Origin: Undaria pinnatifida
Lineage: Eukaryota > Sar > Phaeophyceae > Laminariales > Alariaceae
DNA length: 64,000 bases
Direction: 5' to 3'
Assembly: GCA_012845835.1 (NCBI GenBank)
Contig: JABAKD010000025.1
Coordinates: forward strand, 22,856,923 to 22,920,922
Shown here in pieces: positions 12,000 through 22,998 of this stretch. Every line of letters starts with the position of its first letter. The first letter of the stretch is position 1. Position numbers and translations under genes: made by a program. The notes beneath the pieces are model-generated. The model was not told where the DNA came from and did not search any database. It was given only the letters and a program-made list of their open reading frames with translations.

Positions 12000-14900
12000 C
12001 GACGAATATACCACGCTCGTCCCAGACCGCCGCTACTTCATGATTGCGGAATGATGATGACCGTCTCAAGAAATTGTGGACATGCTGCGCAATCTCACCC
12101 ACGGTGCGTGGCAAAGTAGATTGCCGAGCGCAACTACTATGCAGCGCTTATCATCGAGCAGACCTGACGTATGGGGCTTCTCCTATTTTACAGCATGTTC
12201 TGCTATTTTCTGCTCCTGCATGATGCAGATTGCAATCACCAAGCAGCAGAAATACTAGCAGTACTGCCGTACATCGCAGGGCGTTGGACAACCCACCATG
12301 CCAATAGCGTTTAAGAAGTCACATCGGCAAATCAACGCAGCCAGCGCGTGTCTGGTAAGACAAAGACGACAAGAGCAAACAAAAAAACAGGGCCGCTGAG
12401 AAAATTCGCGTTCCATTTAACTTGCTCTGTTCCAACAAAAATAAAGATACCAAGAGGAAGGCTGTCTTGGAGGCAACCTGGTGTTTTGGGGATTACGGGT
12501 AGAAAGATAACACCAGTGAAACAACGAGGACCAACAGGAGGGATATTAACAGGACCAAGGGGGCGCTTTTGACGGGGTAGTAATACACCAGTACCAGGTG
12601 TGGAGAGGATGGCTTCACGATAGACGAGAATAGAAGGGAACCCCGTACGTACCTCAGATGCGCAAGCAATCAACCATCAATCGATGTGCAGCGTAGAGCC
12701 ATCGCTATGATGACCAGGGTGGACAACCAACGTGCGAGGCCTAAAGTATCGTATGTAGTGGTCAGGCCTCGTCCTTTTCGTTTGATTCTGTGTTTCGGAG
12801 TCGTCAGAGAGCCAGGCTGGAGCGCCTGGGAGACCTCACTGGGATCTACCAGCGCGATGACCATCAGCAAAATGAGGCAGGTGGCCTTCCGGGCCAAAAA
12901 TACGGAATTGGCCGAGGGCAAAGGGCGGTCGGCAACACAGAGGACGAGGGGTTTCCAGGCGCACGGTCAGGCAACGGTAAATTGCACATGAATACGCTGA
13001 GCGCTAGCAATAGACGACGAGTGAGTATGGCAGGGCCGCGCGCAGCCCCGTTCCCCACACCGTTTTCCTTCCCCGCAGCGCAGCAGCGTCAATATTTCCC
13101 CGCCGCGCAACAGCGGCATCAACCAACTTTTCAGCCCCGTTAGTCCCCAGGGGCCCCCTTTCAGGACGGGGGGAGTTGCTACCGGCGGGAGGCGACGGGG
13201 CAGCGGGAATATAGCCAGTACACGGCACTTTGACCATCGATTGCGAATATCTAGGGACCTACAGGCCCACCCCGCCGCCGCCACCTACGTCGCCACAGCA
13301 GCAGCAGCACGGGGCGGCAACGAAGGGGCAGTGGAGAGGGTGTTGGGGGACAGGGAAGCGATCCCGCGACAACAGCAGCAGTCGAATCCTCCGCAACAGC
13401 AAACGGGGAAGGGGCACCCGACGAGCGGTAGAGCTTCGATGGAATAAATCCGTGGGGGACAGAGCCACCAAGGAAAAGACAGCGGCGGGGGTGGGCGTAT
13501 GAAGGACGGGGGGGGGGGGTTCGGTGCGAAAAGCCCGTGGAACAGAGGAGCATAAGAGCCGCAATAGCAGCCACAGCAGTGCAGGCGTCCAAAATGGCAG
13601 GGGAGTCCGGAACCGGTCATGGGGGGGACGGGCAGGGCGGACGCATTACACAGCAACAGGCTGTAGATAGGAGAACGGGAGGCAGAAGGCCAACAGCAGA
13701 TGGGTTTCCGGGGGTTTGGAGAAGCGCTTAATCTCTCATCTGGGCCGCCGCCGGGTTGGGAGAAAGGGGCAGGGGGGGAAGAGGGGGCGCGGGGGTGAGC
13801 AGGGTATAGCGATTTCCGGGCGTTGCGAGAAGGAGCGCTGCAGTGTCCGTTTGACCGGCCGCCAGGTTGGGAAGAGGGGTGGCAACGGCAAGGACGGTGG
13901 GGGGCGGGAAACGGGAGGCGCAGGTTATAGCAAGCCCCATCTTTGGAGACATGTGAAGGGAGAGCAACCGCATCGCGACAGCGTGAGCAGCAGTGCGCGG
14001 GGACGGGAAAGCCACACCAGTTGATTCGGTGGGGACCGTAAGGATGCCCACCGGCAAGCACGCCATGGAAGGGGAGGGGGCACAGCAGGCAGCATCGCTG
14101 TGCAGGATACATGTCCAGAAACTCGCAGAGGTGCCATTTTGGCTTGGGAAGAGGGGGGGGACAGGTGTCCCTAGGCCACAGGGTGGAAGCGCCTGCCAAC
14201 ATGTCTCGCGCGGTGCCTAGTGGACTGCACCAAGCCATTCGCGCAAGCATCACTGCACCGTCCCTCTGCCCCCCCCTTCGGAATAGTCTCGCCAATAATC
14301 CGGACCGTTCACGCTCATAACGGGCCAGTGGCGGCCTGGATGCCGTTCTAGCTGAAACCTCGTCGAATGTTTTGACGAAGATATGGAGGAGGGGGCGGAG
14401 GAGGTGACGGGATCACCTCCTCGGCACACACCTGCATGCCCTCGTTCAAGTACGCGACGAGATCGAATCAGAACGGCGTCGAGGCCGCCACCTACCCGTT
14501 CTGTGCGTGGAAGGTCCGGACCCCTTGCGAGACTACTCTAACTTTACGGAAAGGAGGGCGGTGCAGCGGGGTGAAGGTGGCGGAACAGCCCCCACCCCCC
14601 CCACCCGTGCATCACAGATACATCTGATTCGCGGCGCAGCCCCTTCCTCCCCTTCTTCCCCCCTTTGTTGGTGTAAGTGTAGGGGAAGCGTACGCGCGGG
14701 GAAAAGGGGGCAGTGCAGCCCCTCATTCCCCCCCTTTGGCTACTTCGTTGAACTCAAAGCGTTTTTGGTGGAAACCGAAACGTAGTAACGAGATGCGACG
14801 ATGAGCTTCGACGAGATTTTGTATCTCAGACCTTTCTGATAGGCGTCTTTTTGTTATAATTATCCACCTTCGCGGTGAAATGGAGAATCTCGTCGACAAC

Positions 14901-15300
14901 CACCTTTGCAAATTGTGTGATAATCCGATCACGCGTGTCATGGGGTGCCTAACAGCATGGAAGGTAGAGGCCAACGACCTTGATACCAGATACGGTACAA
15001 AACAAGCTTGCCATGCCTTGGCTAATTCGGTAAGAAAAACGGCGAGTAACAATTCAGCGTTTCCCAATAATATAGCCACACCAGTTAACTTAGATATTTT
15101 CCAAGTACCGCTCGCACTTAGCCCTGTGACGGACCGCCGTCTAGACGTAATGTACTTTTTTAGCATGGGAACGTGACGTGTGACGTGTATTTTTTTGGTT
15201 AAACTGCTTTTTTCCACCCATCGACATCTAGCACACTCAAGTGCCTGCCGACAAGTCACCCTAGAGACTCTAAAAAAGCTATATTAAATAGTCACAACTT
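12000..15300. other. Low-complexity, G-rich stretch in the proposed intron, no gene supported
   Basis: 12.6-14.7 kb is G-rich on + with CAG/CAACAG runs (about 13295-13410). Long open frames on both strands reflect this composition (Pro/Cys/Ser-rich on -). A short perfect inverted repeat, GAGGAGGTGA / TCACCTCCTC, sits near 14399-14423. A dispersed-repeat copy lies at about 14877-14945. Confidence 0.4.
14877..14945 (+). repeat. Dispersed repeat family A (core near CTTTGCAAGCTGTGT)
   Basis: Shares the pattern gaGATCGaagATTTCGTCGA...CTTTGCAAGCTGTGT...GCGCGT with copies at about 46970-47050 (+), 47975-48003 (+, partial), 51060-51095 (-), 53955-53985 (-), 57222-57300 (+) and 62815-62890 (+). Most copies sit in introns of the ubiquilin and p47-like genes. 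No ends, target duplications or coding capacity could be defined. Confidence 0.55.
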
Positions 15301-15328
15301 GGAGAAAGGCATACACATCGCGAGTGCT

Positions 15329-15415
15329 GTAGAGCCCCAAAATCCCTTCCTATACTAACTTCAAGTAAAATTGGAAAAAAAAAGGATTCCAGTGGTTACG
15401 GGGCGTTAAGGCAAG
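15329..15415 (+). repeat. Dispersed repeat family B
   Basis: About 85 bases from AGCCCCAAAATCCCTTCCTA to GGCGTTAAG are repeated with moderate divergence at about 59949-60035, 44 kb away in a p47-like intron (GGCCCCAAAATCCCTCCCTA ... GGCGTTAAG). Non-coding. Confidence 0.55.
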
Positions 15416-15984
15416 ATGAGAGGCGCATACGGTATGCTCACACGCATGCGGCGTCCGGGCTGTTTTCCTGGAGCATGGCAGTGGGATTCTTGGCATTACT
15501 AAAGTCGCCAGTTTGCATTTGCCATCAATCGTGAACCTCCCCTGTCCCTGTCCGCTTCACAAAACTCAGTTTGTCCGAAACACAGATTTTTTATCTCCTA
15601 TCGGGAAACCACCGTATTGCGAATTGTCCAGGTTTTTTCGCCGATCGGAATAATGCAGATCTCGCTATCACATCATATCATCGAAGTCTTGAACTATTCT
15701 CTTGTGTTTTCGGTGGCTTTGCTTCTTCTTTGTCGGGGCACTTGGCTTATTGAGCTAGTGGGAAAATTGGGCTTGCGACCGCCATTATCTTTTGTAGGTG
15801 CCACGGCCGGGGTACGCTATGGTACGATCTGTTACAGAAGAACAGTAATAGTAGACGTACCAGGTTTGTGTTATTTTTTTATCAGTGTATGCAGTATGCC
15901 AATCACAGTAATTGGAAATGCGTTCACCATTCATTGTGTCTTTTTTTGACCAGTCAAATTGTTTGTTGTTTTTTCGCCCCTTTT

Positions 15985-16490
15985 GAGGCGGGTATTTACC
16001 CGGGAATTACCCGTACCCGGGACTTCTGTGCGTTCTGTAAAACCCTACCCGTCCCGGAACGTCTGTGAGTTATGTACAACATTCATGCCCGTACCCGAAC
16101 TTTCTATTTTCGTTCTGTCTGTGGGGTACACACAAAACCATACCCGGGGTGATTACCCCGGGTATTTCCCTACAAAGAACTTCTGTAACTTGTGTAGGAC
16201 ACTCATACCCTTACCCGGAACTTCTGGAAGTTCTGTACGCCGGTGCCACAAAGACCCGGGGTACGGGTACAGCATGTTTATACCTGCCCGGAACTTCTGG
16301 AAGTTCTGTACGCCCGTGCCACAATACCCGGAAGTTCTGGAAGTTTTGTAAGACTTTCATACCCGTACCCGGAACTGTTCTGTATGCCTGTGTCACAATG
16401 CCCGGTACTTCTGGAAGTTCTGTAACGCTTCCATACCCGAACCCGAAACTTCTGGAAGTTCTGTAAGACCCCCATACCCTTGCCCGGAAT
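15985..16490. repeat. Minisatellite of TACCCGGAACTTCTGGAAGT type
   Basis: About ten diverged units combine TACCCGTACCCGGAA with CTTCTGGAAGTTCTGTA. The unit is internally palindromic (GGAACTTCTGGAAGTTC). Unit order and spacing vary. It may be the subterminal repeat block of another decayed DNA transposon, but no terminal repeats or target duplication were found. Confidence 0.6.
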
Positions 16491-16499
16491 CCACGAACC

Positions 16500-17520
16500 C
16501 TACAGAACTCAAGTGTGGAAATTTGTTCTATTTTTATTCCTGGTTGCTGGTGAACGAAGCGCCTTGGAATATCATACAGCAAGCAATTCTGGCACTAATA
16601 CCAGGGATGTGCTTCGTACAACTAGAGCTGTGAGTCGGCAGGATTGCACCTCTAAGACCGACGACAATGGAAAGCCGATACTAGTTTGGCTTAAAAGTTT
16701 CCAAACATTTTTTGCAAACCTTTATTTGGGGTTATTTGCTGAAATATTCCGGGTAACGTCGCTATGGGGGAAAAACGGTTGAAATATTTATTTCTGGCTC
16801 TTTTTTTTGGTCATGCGGTCTAACAGGTCAATTTGTCTAATTTTCATCAAGCCTTGATCAACATTGTCCAACAAACACTATTGACCTTCGATGTCGAGAT
16901 CAAGACAACCCATGGCCACTGCTCTTGGCTCCGGACAACGTCACATGAGTGTAGATGACAGCGCTGAACAGTTCATCTCGTTCATGCCCTAGGGCGTGAG
17001 AAGTTGCTTGTGTTGTCGTGTGGTCTTCCGTCACATCCTCTCAAAATTTTGTTTTTCGCACGTCGGGAGACGATCGAGAGTTTTTGTCTCAGTTTTCTGC
17101 ACACCAGCCCCCAAATGCGTTTTTAACAGAAGCCTGATCGGCGCCCGCCACAAATCACCGGCCGTAGAGTGAGTGCTGTACACCAAGGAGGGGTCGGAGC
17201 CCCTAAAGAGCTCGCACGTTCAGAGTTCACGACGCTGTCGTTGATTTCGTCGAACGAAGTGTGTGGAAACACGAAATTACGCCGCGTCTAACCCAAGATC
17301 TGCTTGAGAATTTCTCAGGCCGATGTTGGCCAAGACTGAAGATCGCCGCGAGATGTTTTTTGTCCGGGAATTCTGGATAGACTCAAAACAAAATCTACCA
17401 AATTGGGCCCATAGGCGACCGTTCAGGCAAAGTTTGGCTGGGATCTTCGGGAATTTTGAACTTTTGGCCTTCCATTGTCACCGGTCTAATAACTAATCGG
17501 TAGGTCCCGTTAACCGACTA
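16500..17520. other. No gene supported
   Basis: Only short open frames and no recognisable domain. The stretch separates the 16-kb minisatellite from the hairpin and the hAT-type element. Confidence 0.4.
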
Positions 17521-17521
17521 C

Positions 17522-17590
17522 CTGACTCTAGCCGGCAAGTCGGCTGGTGAACCCACCTGATGGCCAGCCGACTTGCCGACTAAAGTCAGG
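17522..17590. repeat. Imperfect inverted repeat
   Basis: CTGACTCTAGCCGGCAAGTC and GACTTGCCGACTAAAGTCAG pair across a loop of about 16 bases, with GGCTGG/CCAGCC continuing the stem towards the loop. It lies about 90 bases left of the hAT-type element. Confidence 0.6.
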
Positions 17591-17680
17591 CGAGCGAAGC
17601 GAGCCTATTAGCTCCCCCCGGCCGGGGAGGGGGCAGGCGCCCAAAAAAGAAAAAATGCGTCCCACATTATACAATCCCTC

Positions 17681-19374
17681 CAAGGTCGTGTTGGGTAGGG
17701 TACGGGTGGTTCGGGTAGGGTACCGAGAGTAGTACCCAACCTACCCGGGATCTGGGTACGGGTACAAGGGTAGTACCAAATCTACCCGCGATATTTGGTA
17801 CGGGTACGAGAATAGTACCCAACCTACCCGGGATTTGGGTAGGGTACCGAGAGTAGTACAAAACTTACCCGGGATCTGGGTACGGGTACGAGAGTAATAC
17901 CAAACCTACCCGCGGGTACCGGGTAGATACCCTAGTACCTCCGGGTAATTCGGGTAGAGTACCGAGAGTGGTACCAAACCTACCCGCGATTTACGGTACG
18001 GGTACGAGAGTAGTACCCAACCTACCCGGGATTGGGGTAGGGTATCGAGAGTCGTGCAAAACCTATCCGCGATCTGGGTACGGGTATGAGAGTAGTACCC
18101 AACCTACCCGCGGGTACTCGGGTATAGTACCCGACCTAGGGTACCCGGGTATTGCCTGCGAGTAGTCGGGTGCTCTACCTGTCCTCGCGTATTCTCTACC
18201 AAGGTACGAAATGTACATAAACCAATATAGTCTTTAAGGTTTTCGGTACCCCTTCTCCCCTTCCGGGCTAAATTCCCGCAACGGCGTTCTATTTGCGCAC
18301 GGTATCATTTTCTTGCTTCTTCGGCTCGCGGTGCTGGCTTGGCAGTGGAATTCGGCTGTCGTATTCTTGCTGCTGTCCTTATTGAGATAAGTTGGCTTCG
18401 GCTTCGCGTAGTTTCCCAGGCTGTACATGAAGGAGTCCTCACGGGCCCCTTCCTGCTGAAAATCAGCCGGTACCTTGAACGACTCGATGGCGTCGATCAC
18501 AGCCTGCGGCACGGCGAACGCCGCTCCAGTCCTCACGTCGAAGATCTTAGCGGGCTCGACGACACACACAGCCTTAGCCATGTTCGAGGCCCCTCCTTCC
18601 TCCGTCTCGACTTCGATCACCTCTGCCTGTTGTCCTGATGCATCTTGTGAGAAGGATGCACCTGCATCATCGGTAGATGCGGCTGAACTACCAGAATCTG
18701 CGTGGCTCATGACTGCCCCACCTCTCCTGGTCACGCTACTCGGAAACTCTGGGTAGTGGGTAGAGCAGAAAGTGTACCCGCGTACTCAATCGCAGGCCGC
18801 AGAAAAAGGCCCGCATAAATGCCTCGCGCACGCAATATGACGTTACCAGTGCTCCATTTCGCCGGGTACCGGGTAAATACCCAGGTCTCGGGTAGATGCC
18901 AGGGTATCTACCCCACCTCGGGTATATACCCGAGGTGGGGTAAAGTAGAGTACCGAGAGTAGTACCCAACCTACCCGCGAATTTGGGTAGGGCACGGAGA
19001 ATAGTACCCAACCTACTCGGGATTTGGGTAGGGTAACGAGAGTAGTACCAAACTTACCCGGGATTTAGGTACGGGTACGAGAGTAGTACAAAAACTACCT
19101 GCGGGTACTTGGTAGATACCCGAATACCTACGGGTAGTTTGGGTAGAGTACCGAGAGTGGTACCAAACCTACACGAGACTTTGGGTAGGGTACGCAGAGT
19201 AGTACCCAACCTACCCGGGATTTGGGTAGGGTACCGAGAGTCGTACAAAACTTACCCGGGATTTGGGTACGGGTACGAGAGTAATACCAAACCTACCCTC
19301 GAGCTGGGTAGGGTAAATACCCGGGTAAATACCCGCGGGTACTCGGGTAGAGTACCCTACCCAACACGACCTTG
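17681..19374. mobile_element. hAT-type DNA transposon with subterminal repeat arrays
   Basis: Terminal inverted repeats are 23 bases and perfect: the left begins CAAGGTCGTGTTGGGTAGGG (17681) and the right is its exact reverse complement, ending at 19374. Immediately outside both ends is the identical 8-base AATCCCTC (17673-17680 and 19375-19382), the target-duplication length of the hAT superfamily. Inside each end, 500-600 bases consist of degenerate repeats of GGGTAGGGTACCGAGAGTAG / TACCCAACCTACCCGGGAT, as expected of dense transposase-binding subterminal repeats. One open frame lies in the centre. The element is 1694 bp, too short for a full hAT transposase, so it is probably non-autonomous. 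It sits in the proposed first intron of the ankyrin gene. Confidence 0.85.
18234..18710 (-). CDS. Hypothetical protein inside the hAT-type element
   Basis: A single open frame of 158 aa from the ATG at 18710. The N-terminus is Ser/Ala/Asp-rich and acidic (SHADSGSSAAS...EVIEVETEEGG). It is followed by a more ordered segment (AKAVCVVEPAKIFDVRTG...VPQAVIDAIESF) and a basic Cys-containing tail (FHCQAS...SKKMIPCANR). No transposase catalytic motif or hAT dimerisation domain is visible. It is the only coding-like stretch between the two repeat arrays, so it may be a captured or residual reading frame. I do not recognise the family. Confidence 0.45.
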   Translation of the reverse strand: MSHADSGSSAASTDDAGASFSQDASGQQAEVIEVETEEGGASNMAKAVCVVEPAKIFDVRTGAAFAVPQAVIDAIESFKVPADFQQEGAREDSFMYSLGNYAKPKPTYLNKDSSKNTTAEFHCQASTASRRSKKMIPCANRTPLREFSPEGEKGYRKP

Positions 19375-19873
19375 AATCCCTCCTACATTTATGGAAACAA
19401 AATAAGTCGTGTTGTAGGCACCTTCGAGGAACGACTAATTGCTAGTCCGACTAACAAGTAGTTGGTGACTGAAGTCGTGACGACTCACAGCTGTAGCTAC
19501 AACAGTAATACGTGCATCAACCACCATGCCGCCCTGCGTACTTGAATGGGTAAACGTCGCTGTACCAGGTACCAGGTACCTCAGCAGTTGTCAGTAGAGG
19601 CGACCGGTATAGCTGTACCGGTACCACTTACCTGGTACTCGAGAAACCTATTCACTGGCCAACTGATGGTTCGGAATTTGGAATTTTTAATTGATCAACG
19701 CACGCACACACATGAACTGACACTTGTGTGCTTGGCACCCTGATGCCACCCAAGACCGAGCCCCCAAGACCTGACCCACCCGTACTTGAGCCCTACAAAC
19801 TGGCCCTAAGGGACCCAGTAAGAGAACCTGGAAACACAAAACGCGGTATGATAAAATGCAACTCATTTTTCAC

Positions 19874-19993
19874 CTCCATGGGGATGTTAGGACTTGCTCC
19901 GCTCTCGAGGATAGCTTGCACCTTCTCGACCCATTCCGCAGACACGGCATGCACAAGATATGCTGCGGCCTGGTGCTGCTGTGGCGTTGGCAT
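19874..19993 (-). CDS. Probable first exon of ankyrin protein 1
   Basis: ATG at 19993 and donor ATGGAG|GTGAAA give exactly 40 codons in phase 0. The peptide includes AAYLVHAVSAEWVEKVQAIL followed by ESGASPNIPME, an ankyrin-like half repeat. Joined to the phase-0 exon at 11047 it continues ...ASPNIPME|DGVYPLGLATFRG, which reads as a natural repeat boundary. The link needs an intron of about 8.8 kb containing the hAT-type element. It could instead belong to a lost third ankyrin gene. Confidence 0.55.
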
Positions 19994-21398
19994 ACTGCTC
20001 CTGACAGCTGGGTGCTTGCGCGGGCAAACTCGGCAAAGGCTTGTGGTGCTAAGCTGTGGCGCTGGGCGCTGGCTTATACAATTTGTACCATTTCGTGGAC
20101 TTAAATGTAAAAATCGTTTTCATTTATACATATATCCAAACAGTTCTTATATAATTGTTCATAATGGTGTTTCGAAACTTGGGTATATTAATACTAGCGT
20201 ACGCTTCCCAGGCCTTGCAACTCCCTCCCGTGGGAATCATGATCATGACACCCTCGGGACTACGAAAGGCCGGGTGCTGGATGGGTGTCCTAACGACGGT
20301 GAGAATCGCGCCCGACCGGGCCTACTATTGGAATTTGGTATCTAAGTATTTCCTATCCGTCCAAGTTACCCCTGCTGCTGTTCTAGAGCCTACGGACGAG
20401 TGGAGCAAACATGAAGATATTTTGAATTTTGTTACGTAGCTGGCATATATTTTCATTTCCTCAATCTGTCGTCTTATCGTCGTCGTAGACGTCGTAGATT
20501 CGTAGATTCGCATTACAAGTGGTACACCACACAAAACTAGTCAGGTCCTCACGCGTAGGACCTGACCAGGTATTAAGAGCAGAGGTGCACGCAATATAAC
20601 GAACTCTTTGTGGAGAGAAGTGGAAAACCACCTGGTCCATCTAGCCGTTCGAGTGCTGCAGACTGAACTACATCCACATACTCTACACTATCTGTACAGC
20701 GGTGTGGCTCGAACCCAAGGAAAAAAACAGAAACAAAAAAAAGAAACAAAAAAAAAGAAACAAAAAAAAGAAACAACAAAGAAGAAACAACGAAAAAGAA
20801 ACAAAACAAAACAAAACGAAACAAAACAAAACAAAAAAAGAAACAACAGAACAATGGAGTACGTATGAGTCCAGGGTGTTCACCACGAGAATGCGAGGGT
20901 CGAATCCACGACTTTTGAATTCAATCAATTCGTGTCTACTTCTTCTGCTGTTGTCAAGGTAGATCTTATGCAGTAAATTCGGTGTGTTTTATTTTTGTCC
21001 TCAGGGAGGTTTTGGGATACTTGGGCCATGTGTTAAGGGAGGTTTCGGGGCATTTCGGCTCAGTTCTGATCATTTTCGATCAGGACGGCGTCTTGTTCCT
21101 CGAGATTTTACCACCTATCAAAACAAGTCTACTGGTTTGATAAAAATGGGGCTCAACTTTTACCAATTCAAAAGTGGCCAAATTTCGCTTGGCTCCATAC
21201 GTCGGAGGCGTTGTACGAGCATATATTGGTTTTTAGACTGCTGTGGTCTACGACGGAATGAGACGCTGTGTATAGACTTGTCCGCAACTATAGATAGATA
21301 GGCACCGGATGAAAAAAAAAAAAGTCAACCGCGGTGTTTGGGAACCAAGCAGGCATGGGTGATTACTCGGTTTTTCGAAACAAGAACTGGCAGCTTTA
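19994..21398. other. No gene supported; A-rich tract
   Basis: An AAACAAAAAAAAG-type tract occupies about 20720-20850. tRNA T-arm-like sequences flank it (about 20705 on - and 20905 on +), but no cloverleaf can be completed. Open frames here are Lys/Phe-rich products of the tract. Confidence 0.4.
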
Positions 21399-22998
21399 AG
21401 GTGCGGTTAACCGGTTGACCGGTTAATGAGTTAAACCGGCGAAGAACAACGGTTTTAACCGGTACCGGTTAAACCGGAAAACCTGTGGACTTATTTTACA
21501 CTAAAACGTGCCTGCAGCAACGAACATGGAGCGTATTAATAAACATGACAGCGTGAAGGTTGGTTGATTGACCCGACAATGTCGATTGTGCTATTGAATA
21601 GTCCAGAACATGATGTCATTGTGTGCACATCATCACAACTACTACAACCCGAAATAAAGTGGATCCAGCATCGATTGTGCGGGATCATCGACGTTGGATC
21701 ACCCCCTCCAAACCCCCACACCCCACAGAAGCACACACCACAAACGCACAACACGTCGTATCTCGCTACGACACGCAACCACTCCGACATGAGCCAGAAG
21801 TCGTTGTTTGTGTCTACGTTGCCGATGCGTCAATCGATGATGGTACCAGCGAAGGCGAGCAACTCTATGTTGATTCGGACCCCGATTCGGACGACGAGGA
21901 TGAAGGCGCTGACCCCGAGTCAGAAGGAAAGGGTACCTCGGAAACAGGCGGTCCCAGCGACCACCGTTCCACCCCCGGCGACGTCGCTGCGCGGCACCTT
22001 TGCACCTCTGCGTCGTCGGCGTCTTCCGAACGCTTCTTCTCCAAGACAGGGCTGACGATGACCAAGAAGAGGATGCGGCTGGCCGGAGATAGCATCGCAC
22101 GGATATTGTCCGTTCGTGGAGTCATCGTCTCCGGGCTCGTCGATTCGTAATACGAGCAAACGTGAACGGGAGTATAACAGTGAGGTCGCTGTTTTGGCGT
22201 TCATACTATGGGCTGAAATAAATACTTGCAGGAGAAGCCTTTGCACAGCTGTAGTGAATGTCAATACTGCTCAATTCATCGCAGCAGGACATTGATTACG
22301 TTGTCGTTGGCACGGGCGAAGGTACTTGAGAGTGTGTTTTTGGATGGCTTCCAGCAGTTAATTAATCTTGTTCCCGATACGTATTGGAGTTACATGTTTT
22401 CTTACGGTTGGAGAATGTTGTACAATGCAGTTTATGTGTTTTTTGTTTTGCCCCGTTTCCTTTCCAGCCCAACTGGAGGAGGTGTTTACACTCAACGGTT
22501 TCTTCTGGACACAACCTGTGTTCACAGGTATTTTCCGTTGTATCCCTCGGTACATGCCCCCAGTTACTGCATGCAGCATTGATACTTTAGATTTCAGCGT
22601 ATCTTTCAAGAAGTGTCATGTGGACTAAAAAGCGGGGCGACTGTTGCTTGTAACCGTCGCACGATGGTAGCCGTGACGGTGACTTCAGGAGCTTCGGGGA
22701 CATGGGGTGTGCGAGTCTCTGGTTGTGGTGGTTTGGACGCAGCCTGACGTCGTGTTTCACCATTAATAAAAGATAATTTCAGCTGAATCAAAACGCGAGA
22801 CGTTCCATTTCGAAGAGGCGCATTCTTTGCGAACAAAACGAAACACACACTTGTGAGTGCACCAAAAGGTGCCACTTGATGAAAACCAACCTGGTTTTCA
22901 ATGTTGTGGATACTTTACCACTAAAGAACCGGTGTAACCGGTTCTCGGTTAAACGGTTAAAACCGTCTGAAAAAAAACGGTCAAGCCGGTTATTTTTG
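21399..22998. mobile_element. Decayed hAT transposon, ends uncertain
   Basis: Clusters of AACCGGTT-type repeats at about 21403-21480 (GGTTAACCGGTTGACCGG) and 22927-22997 (GGTGTAACCGGTTCTCGG) flank a reading frame with a hAT dimerisation motif. This is the same plan as the other hAT-type elements here, with subterminal repeats around a central frame. No terminal inverted repeats or 8-base duplication could be matched, so the boundaries only mark the repeat clusters. Confidence 0.55.
21623..22150 (+). pseudogene. hAT transposase C-terminal fragment
   Basis: The last 50 residues contain SASSASSERFFSKTGLTMT, followed by KKRMRLAGDSIARILSVRG. This matches the hAT C-terminal dimerisation region, whose consensus has a Ser-x-x-Ser-E-R-x-F-S core followed by KKR-x-x-L. 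Upstream is an acidic Asp/Ser/Glu run (DSDPDSDDEDEG). The catalytic RNase H-like core is absent and no in-frame ATG makes a sensible start, so this is a remnant. Confidence 0.7.

Noticed and set aside
13285-14295. 336-codon open frame on -
   Set aside because: Pro/Cys/Ser-rich translation of a G-rich region with CAG runs; no domain or splice support.
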